Shown here piece after piece: positions 33,827 to 45,256 of a stretch of DNA of 64,000 bases. The translations under genes were made by a program, and so were the position numbers. Source of the DNA: Buddleja alternifolia (lineage: Eukaryota; Streptophyta; Magnoliopsida; Lamiales; Scrophulariaceae); contig CM033405.1 in NCBI GenBank assembly GCA_019426215.1, forward strand, positions 4,813,001-4,877,000. Direction: 5' to 3'. Each line of letters starts with the position of its first letter. Positions within the stretch are counted from its first letter, which is position 1. Under the pieces are notes generated by a model, which saw only the letters and a list, made by a program, of their open reading frames with translations, made no database searches and had not been told where the DNA came from.

Positions 33827-36800
33827 TGGATGAAGGTATGTATAATCATGTTTTCGTATCAATTTTTGTTATTACTTTCAAAATCGAGCGAGTTTCTGAA
33901 ATACGCATGTAGTAAATTTCATAATCATGTTATATAGCAAATTATACATCAATATACAGTACATAGAATTGTGATCTACATCAGATTATACATCAATATA
34001 TTGTACATATAACAATGATATACAGGGTGTTGTACAGTAAGATGTATCATTAATTATTGCATGTTTTATGTTAACACACTGTGTCATTTTAATGACAAAT
34101 ACTGTATAATAAGGTTATATGTAGTGTATAGAGTTATAGAATGTGATCATTAACTTGTTTCATTAATGTTTCAACATGATTTCAATATTTACTGTATGTT
34201 ATATATTAAGTTAATGTATAACAATGTTATATGTACTGTATAATTTTATATAAGTTACCGAATGTTGTTTGGTTGTATACTGTAGAATAGTATTACACAC
34301 AATGTACGGTCTGTTGTCTGATAATGTATGTTATTAAAGGATCAGTAGTGGTTAGCAATAATGATGTTGAGATCCTAGGTGTTGGATCTTCATTGTCATC
34401 TAATTCGATCTCATCACTGGGTGGTTCCAAATATTAGGTTCCAGTGTGTGATACTGAGTTTAAACCTTGCATTGGTAAGGCATTTGTAAGCTTGAAGATT
34501 GCATTTGAGTTTTACAAAAAATATGCACGATTATGTGGTTTTGATGTTCGCAAGTGTTCCCAAAAAACTCATAAGGATGGTACGGTCATATCGAAACACT
34601 ATGTATGCAGTCGTTCCGGTATTTACAAAAATTGCAATGGTGTCAGTAGGAAGAAGAAGTTTATGATTGGTCGGTGTGATTGTAATGCTAAGATTGTTTT
34701 GAGGTTTAGTGCTTTAGAGAGATATGTTATAAAGAATTTTGTTGAGCGGCACAATCACGAGTTGGCAACTAACGAGGGGAAACAGTTTCTGAAAGTGAAT
34801 CGAAATATTGATCCGTCCCAAATTATGTTTTGCCTAAACGCATCAAAGGTGAATGTTGGTGCCGTTAGATCACATTCATTTCTAAAGGAAATGGCAGGTG
34901 GTTTCAATAATGTTGGGTCGACGTCTACAGACTTTAAAAATGTAAAAAGGGATGTGAAGCAACACGTTGGTGAGAATGACGGGGAGATGATTGTTAGGAA
35001 ATTTATAAATATGAAAAAAGCGTGTGAAGGTTTTTTATTTGATTATGACACAGATGCCGACGGGTGTATGAGTAGGTTGTTTTGGACCAATCCTATTGCA
35101 GTACAGAATTTTGAACTTTTTGGTGATGTTTGCTCGGTCGATGCAACATTTCAATCCAACAAGTAAGCCCATTTACTTCATAATAAGTTATGATAATGTA
35201 CATTCTTTTCAATAGTTAATGAATATGCATTGCATAACTCATTATAAGTGTTGTATAATGTAGATACATTGTCTGTATGTATAATGATAAGGTTCATTTT
35301 TTATTATAGGCAGTGTATATGTAATGTATAATGTATATACAGTTATTGTATAATACCTTATTAATCACTATATAATGTACATACAGTTATTGTATAATAC
35401 CTTATTAGTTAATCTTTTTTGTATTTTTTTTTACATATTGTTTTATTCTACATTTTCAGGTATCACATGAAGTTTGTTCCTTTTACCGGTATAGATAACC
35501 ACAAGAAAATAGTCACATTTGGTGCCTCTCTAATCGCAAAAGAAGACATTGAGTCGTACACGTGGGTTTTCGAAGCTTTTACCCATGCGATGGGACGGGA
35601 ACCAAACTATATTGTATCTGATCAATGTCCGGCCATGAAGCAGGCTATTCCTAGTGTGTTTAAATCCGCTAGGCATCGTCTGTACGCGTGGCATATTATG
35701 AAGAAGTTCCTATCAAGGTTTGTGTCAAACCGTACAATTAAGCTGTAGACAGTGTATTATGTTGTCATCAACTGTATGATGATATATGTACATAGTGTAC
35801 ATTTCTAGCTAAAATAGTGTATAACATGTTATTAATTTGAGTTTTACGTTTACAGATTTCACCGCATACAGGTAAATACGTTGAAGTGGTGAGAAAGGTT
35901 AATAATTTTGTGTATAACGATGACATCACTCCGATTGAATTTGAAGAGGGATGGAATGATCTCATTTCAAAGTACAGACTAAGCCATATTGATTGGCTTT
36001 CTGAAATTTACTAGAACAGACATTCATGGGTATCTGCATACTATCGAGATGTTTCGATGGGTGGGTTGTTGAGGACTACTTCGATTTCAGAGTCTGTCAA
36101 TTCATTCTTTAACCAGTTTTATGTGAAGGGTGATACAATCATTGAGTTTTATAGTATATTTGAAAGTGCAATGGACAAACTAAGGAATAATAATGCTAGA
36201 TTAAACCACGAGTCTTTGGTCTCTAAGCCATCAACCGACCATGCGTATAGAGGAGGATGCTTCAGAGGTATACACCCGCGCTGTTTTCTACGATGTTCAA
36301 GCGGAGATCAAAGATTCCGCGTATCAAGTGGTACTCCAAAGTCTAAACATTGTTGACGGTGTGAAATTGTTTGTCGTATGCGACTCCGACGACGAATCAA
36401 TGACATACGATGTAGCTACTTCTTTACATACTATGGCAATGTTATACATTCTGTATATGCCCATTATAGAGACTGTATGATTCCGTTTTTGTTTACTGTT
36501 TTTTTTATGTTTCGTAGGTGAAACATGTTGTTTCGAACAATCATCTTGATTGTTCTTGCAGATTGTTTTTGAGGAGGGGTATTTTGTGTAGACACATTTT
36601 CTTTGCATTCAACCATGGCGGAATACATAAACTGCCCGCTGAGTATGTTCAAAAAAGGCGGAGAAAAAACGCAGAAATTATGGCGTTCGATACAATCAGC
36701 AACCACGTCACACAATATCGCTCGATGATTCAGAAGACATCAAATGATGTGAGTCAACTTTGGATCGACTTTCAAGCTTGTTTAAATATTGCGGGTTTTA

Positions 36801-37099
36801 ACAAAGAAAAACTCGAATACATAAAAAATCAATTGGTGGATATAAAGTCTTATTTGAGTGCCTTTGTGGACGACAACAATAAAAACAACAAGAATCTTGC
36901 TATCGAGACACTAGTGGAACCCCAAATCGTGGACGTGATCGGGATCAGAAATCCTCAAATTAGCCGAACTAAAGGGTGTGGTAAAAGAATTAAAAGCAGT
37001 GCGGAGATATCCAAGCATGTTCCTAAGAGGAGAAAATGTGCTGCATGCGGAAAAGTTGTTGGGCACAATGCACGAACTTGTCCGTCAAAGGGAAAATAG
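33827..37099 (+). pseudogene. FAR1/MULE/SWIM transposase of MULE-B, disabled
   Basis: Exons 33827-33845, 34340-35162, 35460-35717, 35856-36411 and 36518-37099, colinear with MULE-A. Domains and catalytic residues are as there (CSVDATF, YIVSDQCPAM, SISESVNSFF, SWIM CSCRLF...LCRHIFF, knuckle CAACGKVVGHNARTC). In the N-terminus the frame is correct where MULE-A has two indels, but a TAG replaces the Trp codon of GGSKYWVP near 34435-34437. It shares the TAG at 36013-36015. Private lesions are a one-base deletion near 35711 at the end of exon 3 and a 5-bp deletion near 36240. The intron 1 acceptor is AAAG instead of ACAG but keeps AG. Confidence 0.88.
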
Positions 37100-37678
37100 A
37101 AGTATGTTCTTTACATTAGTTACTATAGAATGAAGTTTGATTCACTGTATAATATAGTCTTATACACTGTATATTGAGGTGTTATTCAATATATAATGAA
37201 TACAGTTTTTCAATATATACTGAATCATTTTTTACTGTTCAATGAAGTGTTATTCAATGTATGAAAAAATGTCATAATGTCCATTGTATAATTGAGTATT
37301 TTTTGTATTAGTCAGTTTAATTCTAGACCACAATTGAGTATTTTTTTTATAATGTATAATGAATATGATTTTTTATACTGTATACATGTATATTGTATAA
37401 TGTAATTTTATTAACTGTATAATGAACCTTTAATTACAGCATAGCATGCATACTGTGTACTGTATATGTTATGAACACTTCAATGACACTAAATGAACAG
37501 AACAATAACAAGTTATGTGTAGTGAACAAACTTTATAGATTTAAACAACCCAAATAAAAGTTGTATTGCAGCAAAAACTAATAAATAATAAAAAAATTGT
37601 ACAATGAAATGTAAAAAAATCAGTCTATTCACACCAAATATACTTTTTCTATCAAATGCATGGTAATTACATCTACCC
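37100..37678. other. spacer between the convergent MULE-B genes
   Basis: Same content as 4486-5064: AT-rich, with TGTATAATG words in plus orientation near the transposase end. Confidence 0.5.
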
Positions 37679-40600
37679 CTACTTCCCCTTTTTAGGTTGG
37701 GCCTGTTCCTGTTCCAACTCCTTTGACTGTGCGAGGATTTCGTCTTTGCATGTGTTCAGCTCAGAAGTAAGGATCCTTTCTAGATAAAGCCCCCTCAATC
37801 TGTTGAGTTTCGTAATTTCTGATTTCTGCATTGTATAAATATTAAAGTTATATAGGTAGGAAATAAATATTTCCAAAAAATTTCATACATACAAATAAAA
37901 AAGTGTAAAACATTACGTTTTCTGGACCCAATTCCGAATCCCAATACTTCAGTCCTCCGCCGAGGTAAGTCTCCATGTGACGCGTTACAAAAATTCCACA
38001 ATCCGTTTTGTTTCTGTGTGTACGCCACGACATTGGAAGCCTTACAATTTCTTCCGCTGACAACGCACTTCCAGCTGGATGGTTGATATCCATCAGGAAC
38101 TTCACAAACATGTCTCCCTGTTTGAAACAACAAACTAAAAATGTAAGATTCAGTGTATAAATATATTAATATACAGTATATTAATATATCATTATACAGC
38201 AGAGTACTATTTTCATTATACAGTATGTAATAAATGATAATGCAGTGCAATATTGTACCCTTATACAGTATATTAATATATCCGTACATAGTCACTGACT
38301 ACATCATTATACAGTGTTTTTACTATACAATTATATAGTGCATCATTGTATACTTTAAAGTTAATTAAGTCTATTCATTGTGTTATAACGTAGATTTAAC
38401 AACGATAATTCGACGTCAAAAAAATGGTTAGTGTTTGAAGGATAGGTACCAAAGTGAATGACACATGTTGATATGTGTTTTCGATCGACACATCCATCGC
38501 GCTGTTGTCAAGGATCTCAATAGCTGATTGCTTCAAATTAAAGCATATCACATAGTAGTGTCCAACATGGAAAATTGGAAAGATGGCCTATATATTGATG
38601 AATGAAAGCGGTGTTAATAAAGTTACATAAAATACGATATTTATAACAAACAGACAGTGATAACTTACCAACGTAACATTGGTTATGTTGACTCTTGGAA
38701 ACATGCGCATACGATGGTCAACGTTATCCTTGAAAAATTAGTTAGCATGCATATCATTATAACGTAGGAATTAACAAAACATAAGAAATAAATTTTGCCG
38801 TGTCGGCAAAGTGAAAAAAAATCTGAGTGGCGATGTTGGTTATCATGTCGCCTCGGCGTTGTTCAACAGGAATGACCAAGTATCAATCACACCAGATAAA
38901 AGCTCAGTGCGTTGATCCAAGGACTTTATATCCCAAATAGTGCACATCATATCACCACAATGGAAAATAATAGTCCTGAAAACCAGCATACAGTTTGTAA
39001 TGAGTTAGTATAAAAAAAGGTTAATATGCATTATACAATTTGTAATAGACAGAACATATTATACAGTGTGTAATGACATATTATACAGTACAAAGTATTA
39101 CATTATACAGTATACATTGAGTTTCTATACAGTATACACATAATATTAACAGGAAACTCAATAAAACAAATTTATTTAAAAACGATATGTACTCACATGT
39201 TCTCCTCATCAACATGCTTCATCCATTCCCATAGTCTTTTTTCAGTTGCGCTTTGATTTGAGCTTATATGCACGACCTGTTGAATGTACGGAGAACATGT
39301 GTCTGGCGCTGGTTTTAACTGTCTCTTTTGTTCACCAATGAATTCCACGACAGCCGGTTTAACGGTCACATTTGAAGACGATGGAGGCTCTTGTTCTGTG
39401 ACATTGGAGGCATCATCAGCGTATTGTCTAGCAATTGTAACCGCCTCAGCCACTACTATATCACCTGATTCAGCGCGATGCATTTTATCCGGCGGTGTTT
39501 GCTGTGTCAATAAGTCAAAACATGGCATTGAGAGGATGATTGGTCCCCGTGTTTTTAACTTCGTCCAATTGTTGTTCTTTTGGTGGTGTATGTTGTGACA
39601 ACAAGTCAAAAGTTGGCCGCGACTGCATTGGCGTTCTTATAGTTGTTTCGGGTGCGACTTCTTCGGGGTGGATAGGCTGATCTGCACCGAATGCACGTTG
39701 TTCAGGGGATGGCGGTTTCTTTTGTTGCTCGGTAGGCTTGCGAGGAACAACCAGTGTTTCATCCTCCACCTCCGGCTGTATTTTGTACAGTCTCCCGACA
39801 GTAGTGAACACAATTCATTGAATTTCTTTCAGTCGTGGATTTGATGGGAGTACGGAATCACACGATTGCATGTATCCGTTGTACCTGATAATGTTGTCCA
39901 TCAGGTTCAATGCAGCTTGTTCCAAATTACCTAGCATCCCCTGTGAATATTTTTAAAAACAATTAATGTGTAATATTATTAAAAAATGGCTTACAAAACA
40001 TTATTCAGTATATAACAAACGAATATACAGTATATAAAATAGAAGTATACATTATGTGGCTACACATCATACAATAAAATAGAGCAATTGATTAAACAAT
40101 AAACAGTATATACTTTTCACAGAGATATGTATACCTCTTCAAGCGTCTTCCATTCTGTGATTGTCTGCACTTGTTGTGCCGGAGGTTCCAACGAGGAAGG
40201 GGGTTGTTTTGGATCTTCAACATGTTGAACGACATGTTTACCCTTGTAACTCTTCAACATCCATTGTGCCTTAGATATTATCCCCGTTCCGAAAAGACCT
40301 GGTTGAAGTTCTACGGTACTCTTTTCCGGTAGGGCGGCGTCGGTCCAAGTAAGCCATGTTGGGATTGATCGTGGGACTGTCACATTGCCCTTGTAATTCA
40401 CTCTGTCAGCATACAATATCTGCATTAATAGAAAACAAAAAAAGTTAAAAAATATTAGTATGCAGTAGGTTACAACACATTAGACAGTAACTTACTAATT
40501 ATTATACAGTGTATTCTATGACATTACACAATAGATTATATACAATAAAATACAGTATACAGTGTGGATGCACACATCACACAGTTAAAAAATAGTATCA

Positions 40601-42180
40601 AATTAAAAAATATGCATCACCTGTTACCAATTAGGCATACTTAATCATCAAAACCACATTTTTTGAACACGAATAAAAGTAGAATAGTTAATGTACACTT
40701 ACAATCAGAAAAACAAGAGGACCCGTATACATACGAGACGCCGTATCCTCTTTCCATGATTTTTTTGTGTCTGCCAAACTATCCATAACAAGTCTGGGCC
40801 AGTTGTAACTTGCCAACTCAGCAAGATCACCTTTGAAATTCAGCATCTTCTTGTTAACAAATGCTGTACTAGGCGACTCTATCAAGCAATTGTAGAGAAT
40901 CATCAGCTTGAATTGCTCCGTTGCTTCATGCTTAGACCTCAGTTCAGTTAATATCATCTGAGCGGTAACTTTAAATTTTTTGGACTTAGGAAGCCCAAAT
41001 TGATATGTCCACAGGTCCACCCTCTCTTGATTCTTGACCGTTAGGTCTATACGATGCTCACCGTGTGGAAAACCTAGAACCTCCGCCACATCTTCTTCTC
41101 TAATATTAATCTTGCCTCCAGGCAAAGATAATCTAAAATTTCCTGGATTTAACGCCTTTACAATTTTAAAACCGAGCTTGTGAGGCAGCTCCTTGATTTT
41201 GAATTCTAAAAATGTTCCAAAACCAGACAGTTTAACCCAATTTCATTGCGGTTCTGTCAGGGTTGAAATTGCATCGACCAACACCTTCATAGAAACTCGT
41301 ATTTGTGTATAATCAACCGATTTTTTTCTTCCCCTTAGGTTGATGTTTCTGTACAGTATTTGTTTTTGTTCTTTTTGAATGTGTTTTCGCAGCAAGTTGT
41401 TTCGCACGCCTCTTCATAGCCGTCCGCTGCGGTTTTGATTCTGTTTCTTCGTCTGATTTTACGTATTCGTCATCCGAATCACTTTCAACGACATTTAGGG
41501 GCTCCATAACATCTACAGGCACTACAGCACAATCTGGTACCTATCTTCCAAAGCAGAGTTGGATGGCTCTTTCCAGAACCTGTATTATACAAATGTTAGT
41601 ATTGATTTACACATTATACACCAAAAAATAAAATTATTATACATTAATTCATGTATTATAGAGTATGTGTTAATGTATCATATATTATTAACAAAAGAAC
41701 ATTTCATTATACAGTATATTATAACATATTATACAGTATCATATAACTCAATATACAGTATAAAAATCCATTATACAGTATATTTTAAATCATTACACAG
41801 TAACATATAAGGCAATACACAGTGTATGTCTATACATCAGACCGTTACAATATAAAAACCATTATACAGTATATTTAAATAATTATACCGTAAAATGTAA
41901 AGCAATATACACTATGTGCACACTCATAATACAGTAGCATTACACCCACTAATTTCAAAATAACCAGCACGTGTTTATACAAATATGCATTCAAAATCAA
42001 TAAAAACACATTACTTGTCCCCAATAAACAGCGTATAGTCACAGCAAATTAAACAAAAATGAAGTTTTTAACAACGAAACCAACTAAATACATGAATTTA
42101 TCCTCCATACGCTCGAACAACAATTGGAAATGGAATGTTTCAATGGGTACCGGTGCCGGTGGAAGGGTTTTCGAACTCAT
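37679..42180 (-). pseudogene. Ulp1 (C48) peptidase-like gene of MULE-B, disabled
   Basis: Colinear with 5065-9581. The first exon reads MSSKTLPPAPVPIETFHFQL from ATG at 42178-42180 without the frameshift seen in MULE-A. The acceptor before the Cys exon is an intact CAG, where MULE-A has CGG. The linker exon reads through to HVDEENM, where MULE-A has an extra base. It shares the in-frame stop after NNAEAT with MULE-A. One difference sits in the Cys exon: CGIFVTRHMETY instead of CGIFVMRHMETY. Catalytic His (HYYVICFN), Asp (EILDNS) and Cys (DCGIF) are still visible. Confidence 0.8.
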
Positions 42181-42528
42181 TTTCTGCTAAAAAAACTCGG
42201 ATTTGGTAATTTTTTAGGGTTTTTTGATGTGTGAAATAAGAATATGAAATTAGATTTGGAAAGATACGCCTTTAATACGATTCAAATCGTGATTTACAGT
42301 TGATTATGAATGGGTTTAAATGTGAGAGAATTCAGGGAGATCGTGGATGTAATTAGGGAAGGTGCAAGCTGTATAATGGGGTATATTTTACTATTATACC
42401 CCCCAGCTAATTACAATTGGGGTTTCCCGCCTGGTTCTAGTGTTATTCTGGATGGTTGGATTTAATGGATCCAATGGTGTATATTAGATCTTATATCTTA
42501 TCTAATATAGGGTATGTATTCGATCTTG

Positions 42529-42532
<4 letters not shown>

Positions 42533-42568
<36 letters not shown>

Positions 42569-42751
42569 AAATATGTTATACACTTATAAGTATCTATTAG
42601 ACAATAAAAAAGAAAACTAAGTCATAAGCACGCTGTAGATGGTAGACAATAAAAGGACTACTGAATTAAATAGCCTGGTTAAAATTTCATAACTAGGGTT
42701 TCAAAATGGGAAATTGCATACAATTTTGGGAGGCCAAAACTGTGACAAGGC
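42533..42751. other. (TA)n tract and SINE 5' flank (second copy)
   Basis: Equivalent to 9935-10141, with a slightly longer TA run and a few inserted bases near 42630. Confidence 0.6.
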
Positions 42752-42953
42752 ACCTAAGACCTGTTGGTCTAGTGGTATCCAATTCTTACTTTATGTGAGA
42801 GGTCTTGAGTTCGAATACAGGGTGCCACAAGTTGTGGCTCTCCCCTCCTTTATGGAGCTAGATAGAGTCTTTATGGGTCAAGATTATAACTATCAACCCG
42901 GGTTTTTCGGGCTAAATATATAGGGTATTCCCCTTCCTCTTAAATTAAAATAA
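42752..42953 (+). mobile_element. tRNA-derived SINE (second copy)
   Basis: Same insertion as 10142-10343 with the same target duplications (42736-42751 and 42954-42969). The B box is GAGTTCGAATAC, closer to the pol III consensus than in the first copy. It predates the separation of the two blocks. Confidence 0.75.
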
Positions 42954-42969
42954 AAAACTATGACAAGGC

Positions 42970-43547
42970 GAATGGTGGCTTTTTTCCATTGTCGGAGGTG
43001 GCGACGTGCTCTCTTATTCGGTGGGATGTGACTATTTGAAGGTGGTGGTATAAGGATTTGAGAGTAATTATTTTTTGCTAGAAAGAGAAAGGGGGCTGAG
43101 TCGGGAGATGAATATGTAATGTGTGAGAGTGAGAGTGAGGAAAAAGTACAAAGACTTAAATTCAACTTTTTTTCCTTTTTCATTTTGCCCCCTGTACTTT
43201 TTTAAATACCAAAATAAGTGTCGTCATGCCCTAAACGTGTCAGACATGCCCGTGGGTGTTTATGACACCATGTCCATCGTTTTTTTTAAGGGTAAAATAT
43301 AAAATGCCCCATGAAATATACTCAATATCGCATATACCCCATGAACTAAATAATGTGTCAAATTGATCCATCGGTCAAACTTATGTTTGTTAGCATTAGA
43401 ATATTTTAGTGTAAGTATCAATTTTACCCTTCTCAACATGGACCGTGGCTATTTTTATATGAAAGAGTAAATAATTTTTTTTATAGTGGCTTTTAATACT
43501 TGTAAAATACACTATAAAAAAAATAGTATTAGTAAGAAATTTAAATA
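42970..43547. other. unassigned flank (second copy)
   Basis: Equivalent to 10360-10932. It includes the dispersed repeat at about 43290-43440. No coding signal. Confidence 0.5.
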
Positions 43548-43804
43548 TGTTATGAATAATTATTTAGTGGATGTCCATACAACTCCAAAGTCTCTTCACC
43601 TCCATGTCTTATCACTTTTCATCAAGAATATGATTCAATGTAATTACTTCCCTCATTATGTAATCAACTTTTGAGGTTCTTGATTTGTGCCTATAAATAG
43701 GCTATGTCATTGTAATGTGGAGACACACCAAAAAAATGAATACAAATATATCTCTAATTCTATTATCTCTCTACTCTATAATATTTTGAGGATATTTCAT
43801 AACA
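43548..43804 (+). repeat. copia 5' LTR (second copy)
   Basis: 257 bp, TGTTATGAA...TTCATAACA. It carries a TATA box CTATAAATAGG at about 43691-43701. It is followed by CGTTATCAGCACGATC, the primer-binding region; the tRNA was not assigned. Confidence 0.9.
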
Positions 43805-45029
43805 CGTTATCAGCACGATCCGTCTCAAGGTGATAATCATTTTGAAATTTGCCAAAAGATATTTATAATCAAGTCACATTGATAGGGTACTTAACATGAT
43901 GTAAATCTAGCAAGAAGTTTCATGAGTTATTATGAGTTTGTAAAGGTAATTGCTGGACAAGGTTTTTAAAAACAGAGAGAAGAAAAGGTAAAGAAAAGGC
44001 ATGTGTCACGCCCTACTTCACCTGTTTGGTAATTGAATCGCCAAAATATCCAATAATGTGGTTCAGAGCTCCACAAAATCAAAAGTCAAAACTTTTAGTG
44101 AAATAGGACATGAAATTCTTGTTATATGAATTTGATTTGATATAATCTCAAACTAGAATACCTCCCATTACAACACGTGAGTTAATCCACGATCTTAAGT
44201 AGGTTGCATCTATTGATCAATATTCTTCATATTTCGCCTGGGAAAAGGGAGACACGAGTGGTGAGCTACTAAGCTCAGTGAATGCAGTGTGTGTAAGTGC
44301 GGGGTTATGCATGAAAGTCATAATATATGTAAATGTCATGATGCATGATCATGATAATATGATAACAGTCAAACAGTGCAATAATCAGCAATGAATAAAG
44401 AAAGCTAATAACACATAACACTCAATTGTTAGTGAAAAATTCTAGAGGTGGCTACCACCGGATTTGCCTCAGCAAAGCACTAGAGTCACTCACAGTGGTT
44501 TCTGAGATTGTGTCACGGTGTAGCACTTAGGTCCTTCACTTCCAATTGAGGTCTATCACTGATAGGAGTCATTTTTACGTGATATTAAGCCCCTTTGCGT
44601 TTATGTTTTAGGTTCATTTATCGCTTGATTTTGTCACTTGTGCGTTTAATTCGTGCATTAAGTGATTTCAGGCCTTAAGTGGATACAATCGAATAAAGGG
44701 TGGAAAAAGTACGTATAAAACAAGTTTAGGCCAAGATGTTTCACACCTCTACGACCAAACAAGCAAGAAACAAGCTGGAGTTAGCCAAAATCATAGTTTA
44801 GTACCATTTCCGCACACCTGGGCGCCAAATCAGAAACAACCTCCACATTGGAACGTCATTTTGATATATTTAGAGACAGAATTGGATGAAGTGGCCTTCT
44901 ACAAAGTTGTAGATGTATGTCTTATCTTCACATGGGGACTTGAAGAATCAAATTCGGAGGTCTGTGGAGAATTTTATGAATAAAACACTATCTCTGCGCT
45001 GGAAAACACGAAAGTGGCAGCTCTCATTC

Positions 45030-45232
45030 TTAGTAGGTGGAAAACAAGAGAATGGTAGTTCACATTCTTGGTAGATGGAAAGGAAGAGAATGGTAGTTCA
45101 CATTCTTGGTAGGAGGAAAGTAAGAGAATGGTTGGTGGAAAACAAGAGAATGGTAGTTCACATTCTTGGTAGATGGAAAGCAAGAGAATGGTAGGTGAAA
45201 AGAAAAGAGAATGGAAGCACATGTTCTTGGTA
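45030..45232 (+). repeat. 38-bp minisatellite in the nested LTR
   Basis: Units GTAGGTGGAAAACAAGAGAA followed by TGGTAGTTCACATTCTTG, alternating with 22-bp shortened units. The array lies just upstream of the LTR TATA box. Confidence 0.88.
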
Positions 45233-45246
45233 GGTGGATTTTTTTG

Positions 45247-45256
45247 CTATAAAAGG
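45247..45256 (+). promoter_or_regulatory. TATA box of the nested LTR
   Basis: CTATAAAAGG on the plus strand in the middle of the LTR, directly after the minisatellite and in agreement with the inferred LTR orientation. Confidence 0.7.

Larger units (their letters stand above)
33388..42532 (+). mobile_element. MULE-B: near-identical copy of MULE-A
   Basis: Same ends, same two genes and the same right-hand flank as MULE-A (769-9934), with scattered substitutions and small indels. The right TIR ends in CCC at 42530-42532, followed by (TA)n to about 42562. Its left flank is MULE-C rather than the sequence at 1-768. Transposase at 33827-37099 (+), Ulp1-like gene at 37679-42180 (-). Confidence 0.92.

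Noticed and set aside
44974..45222. 82-codon ORF with repeated YQECELPFS segments
   Set aside because: Translation of the 38-bp minisatellite in the solo LTR; repeat number, not coding selection, explains it.
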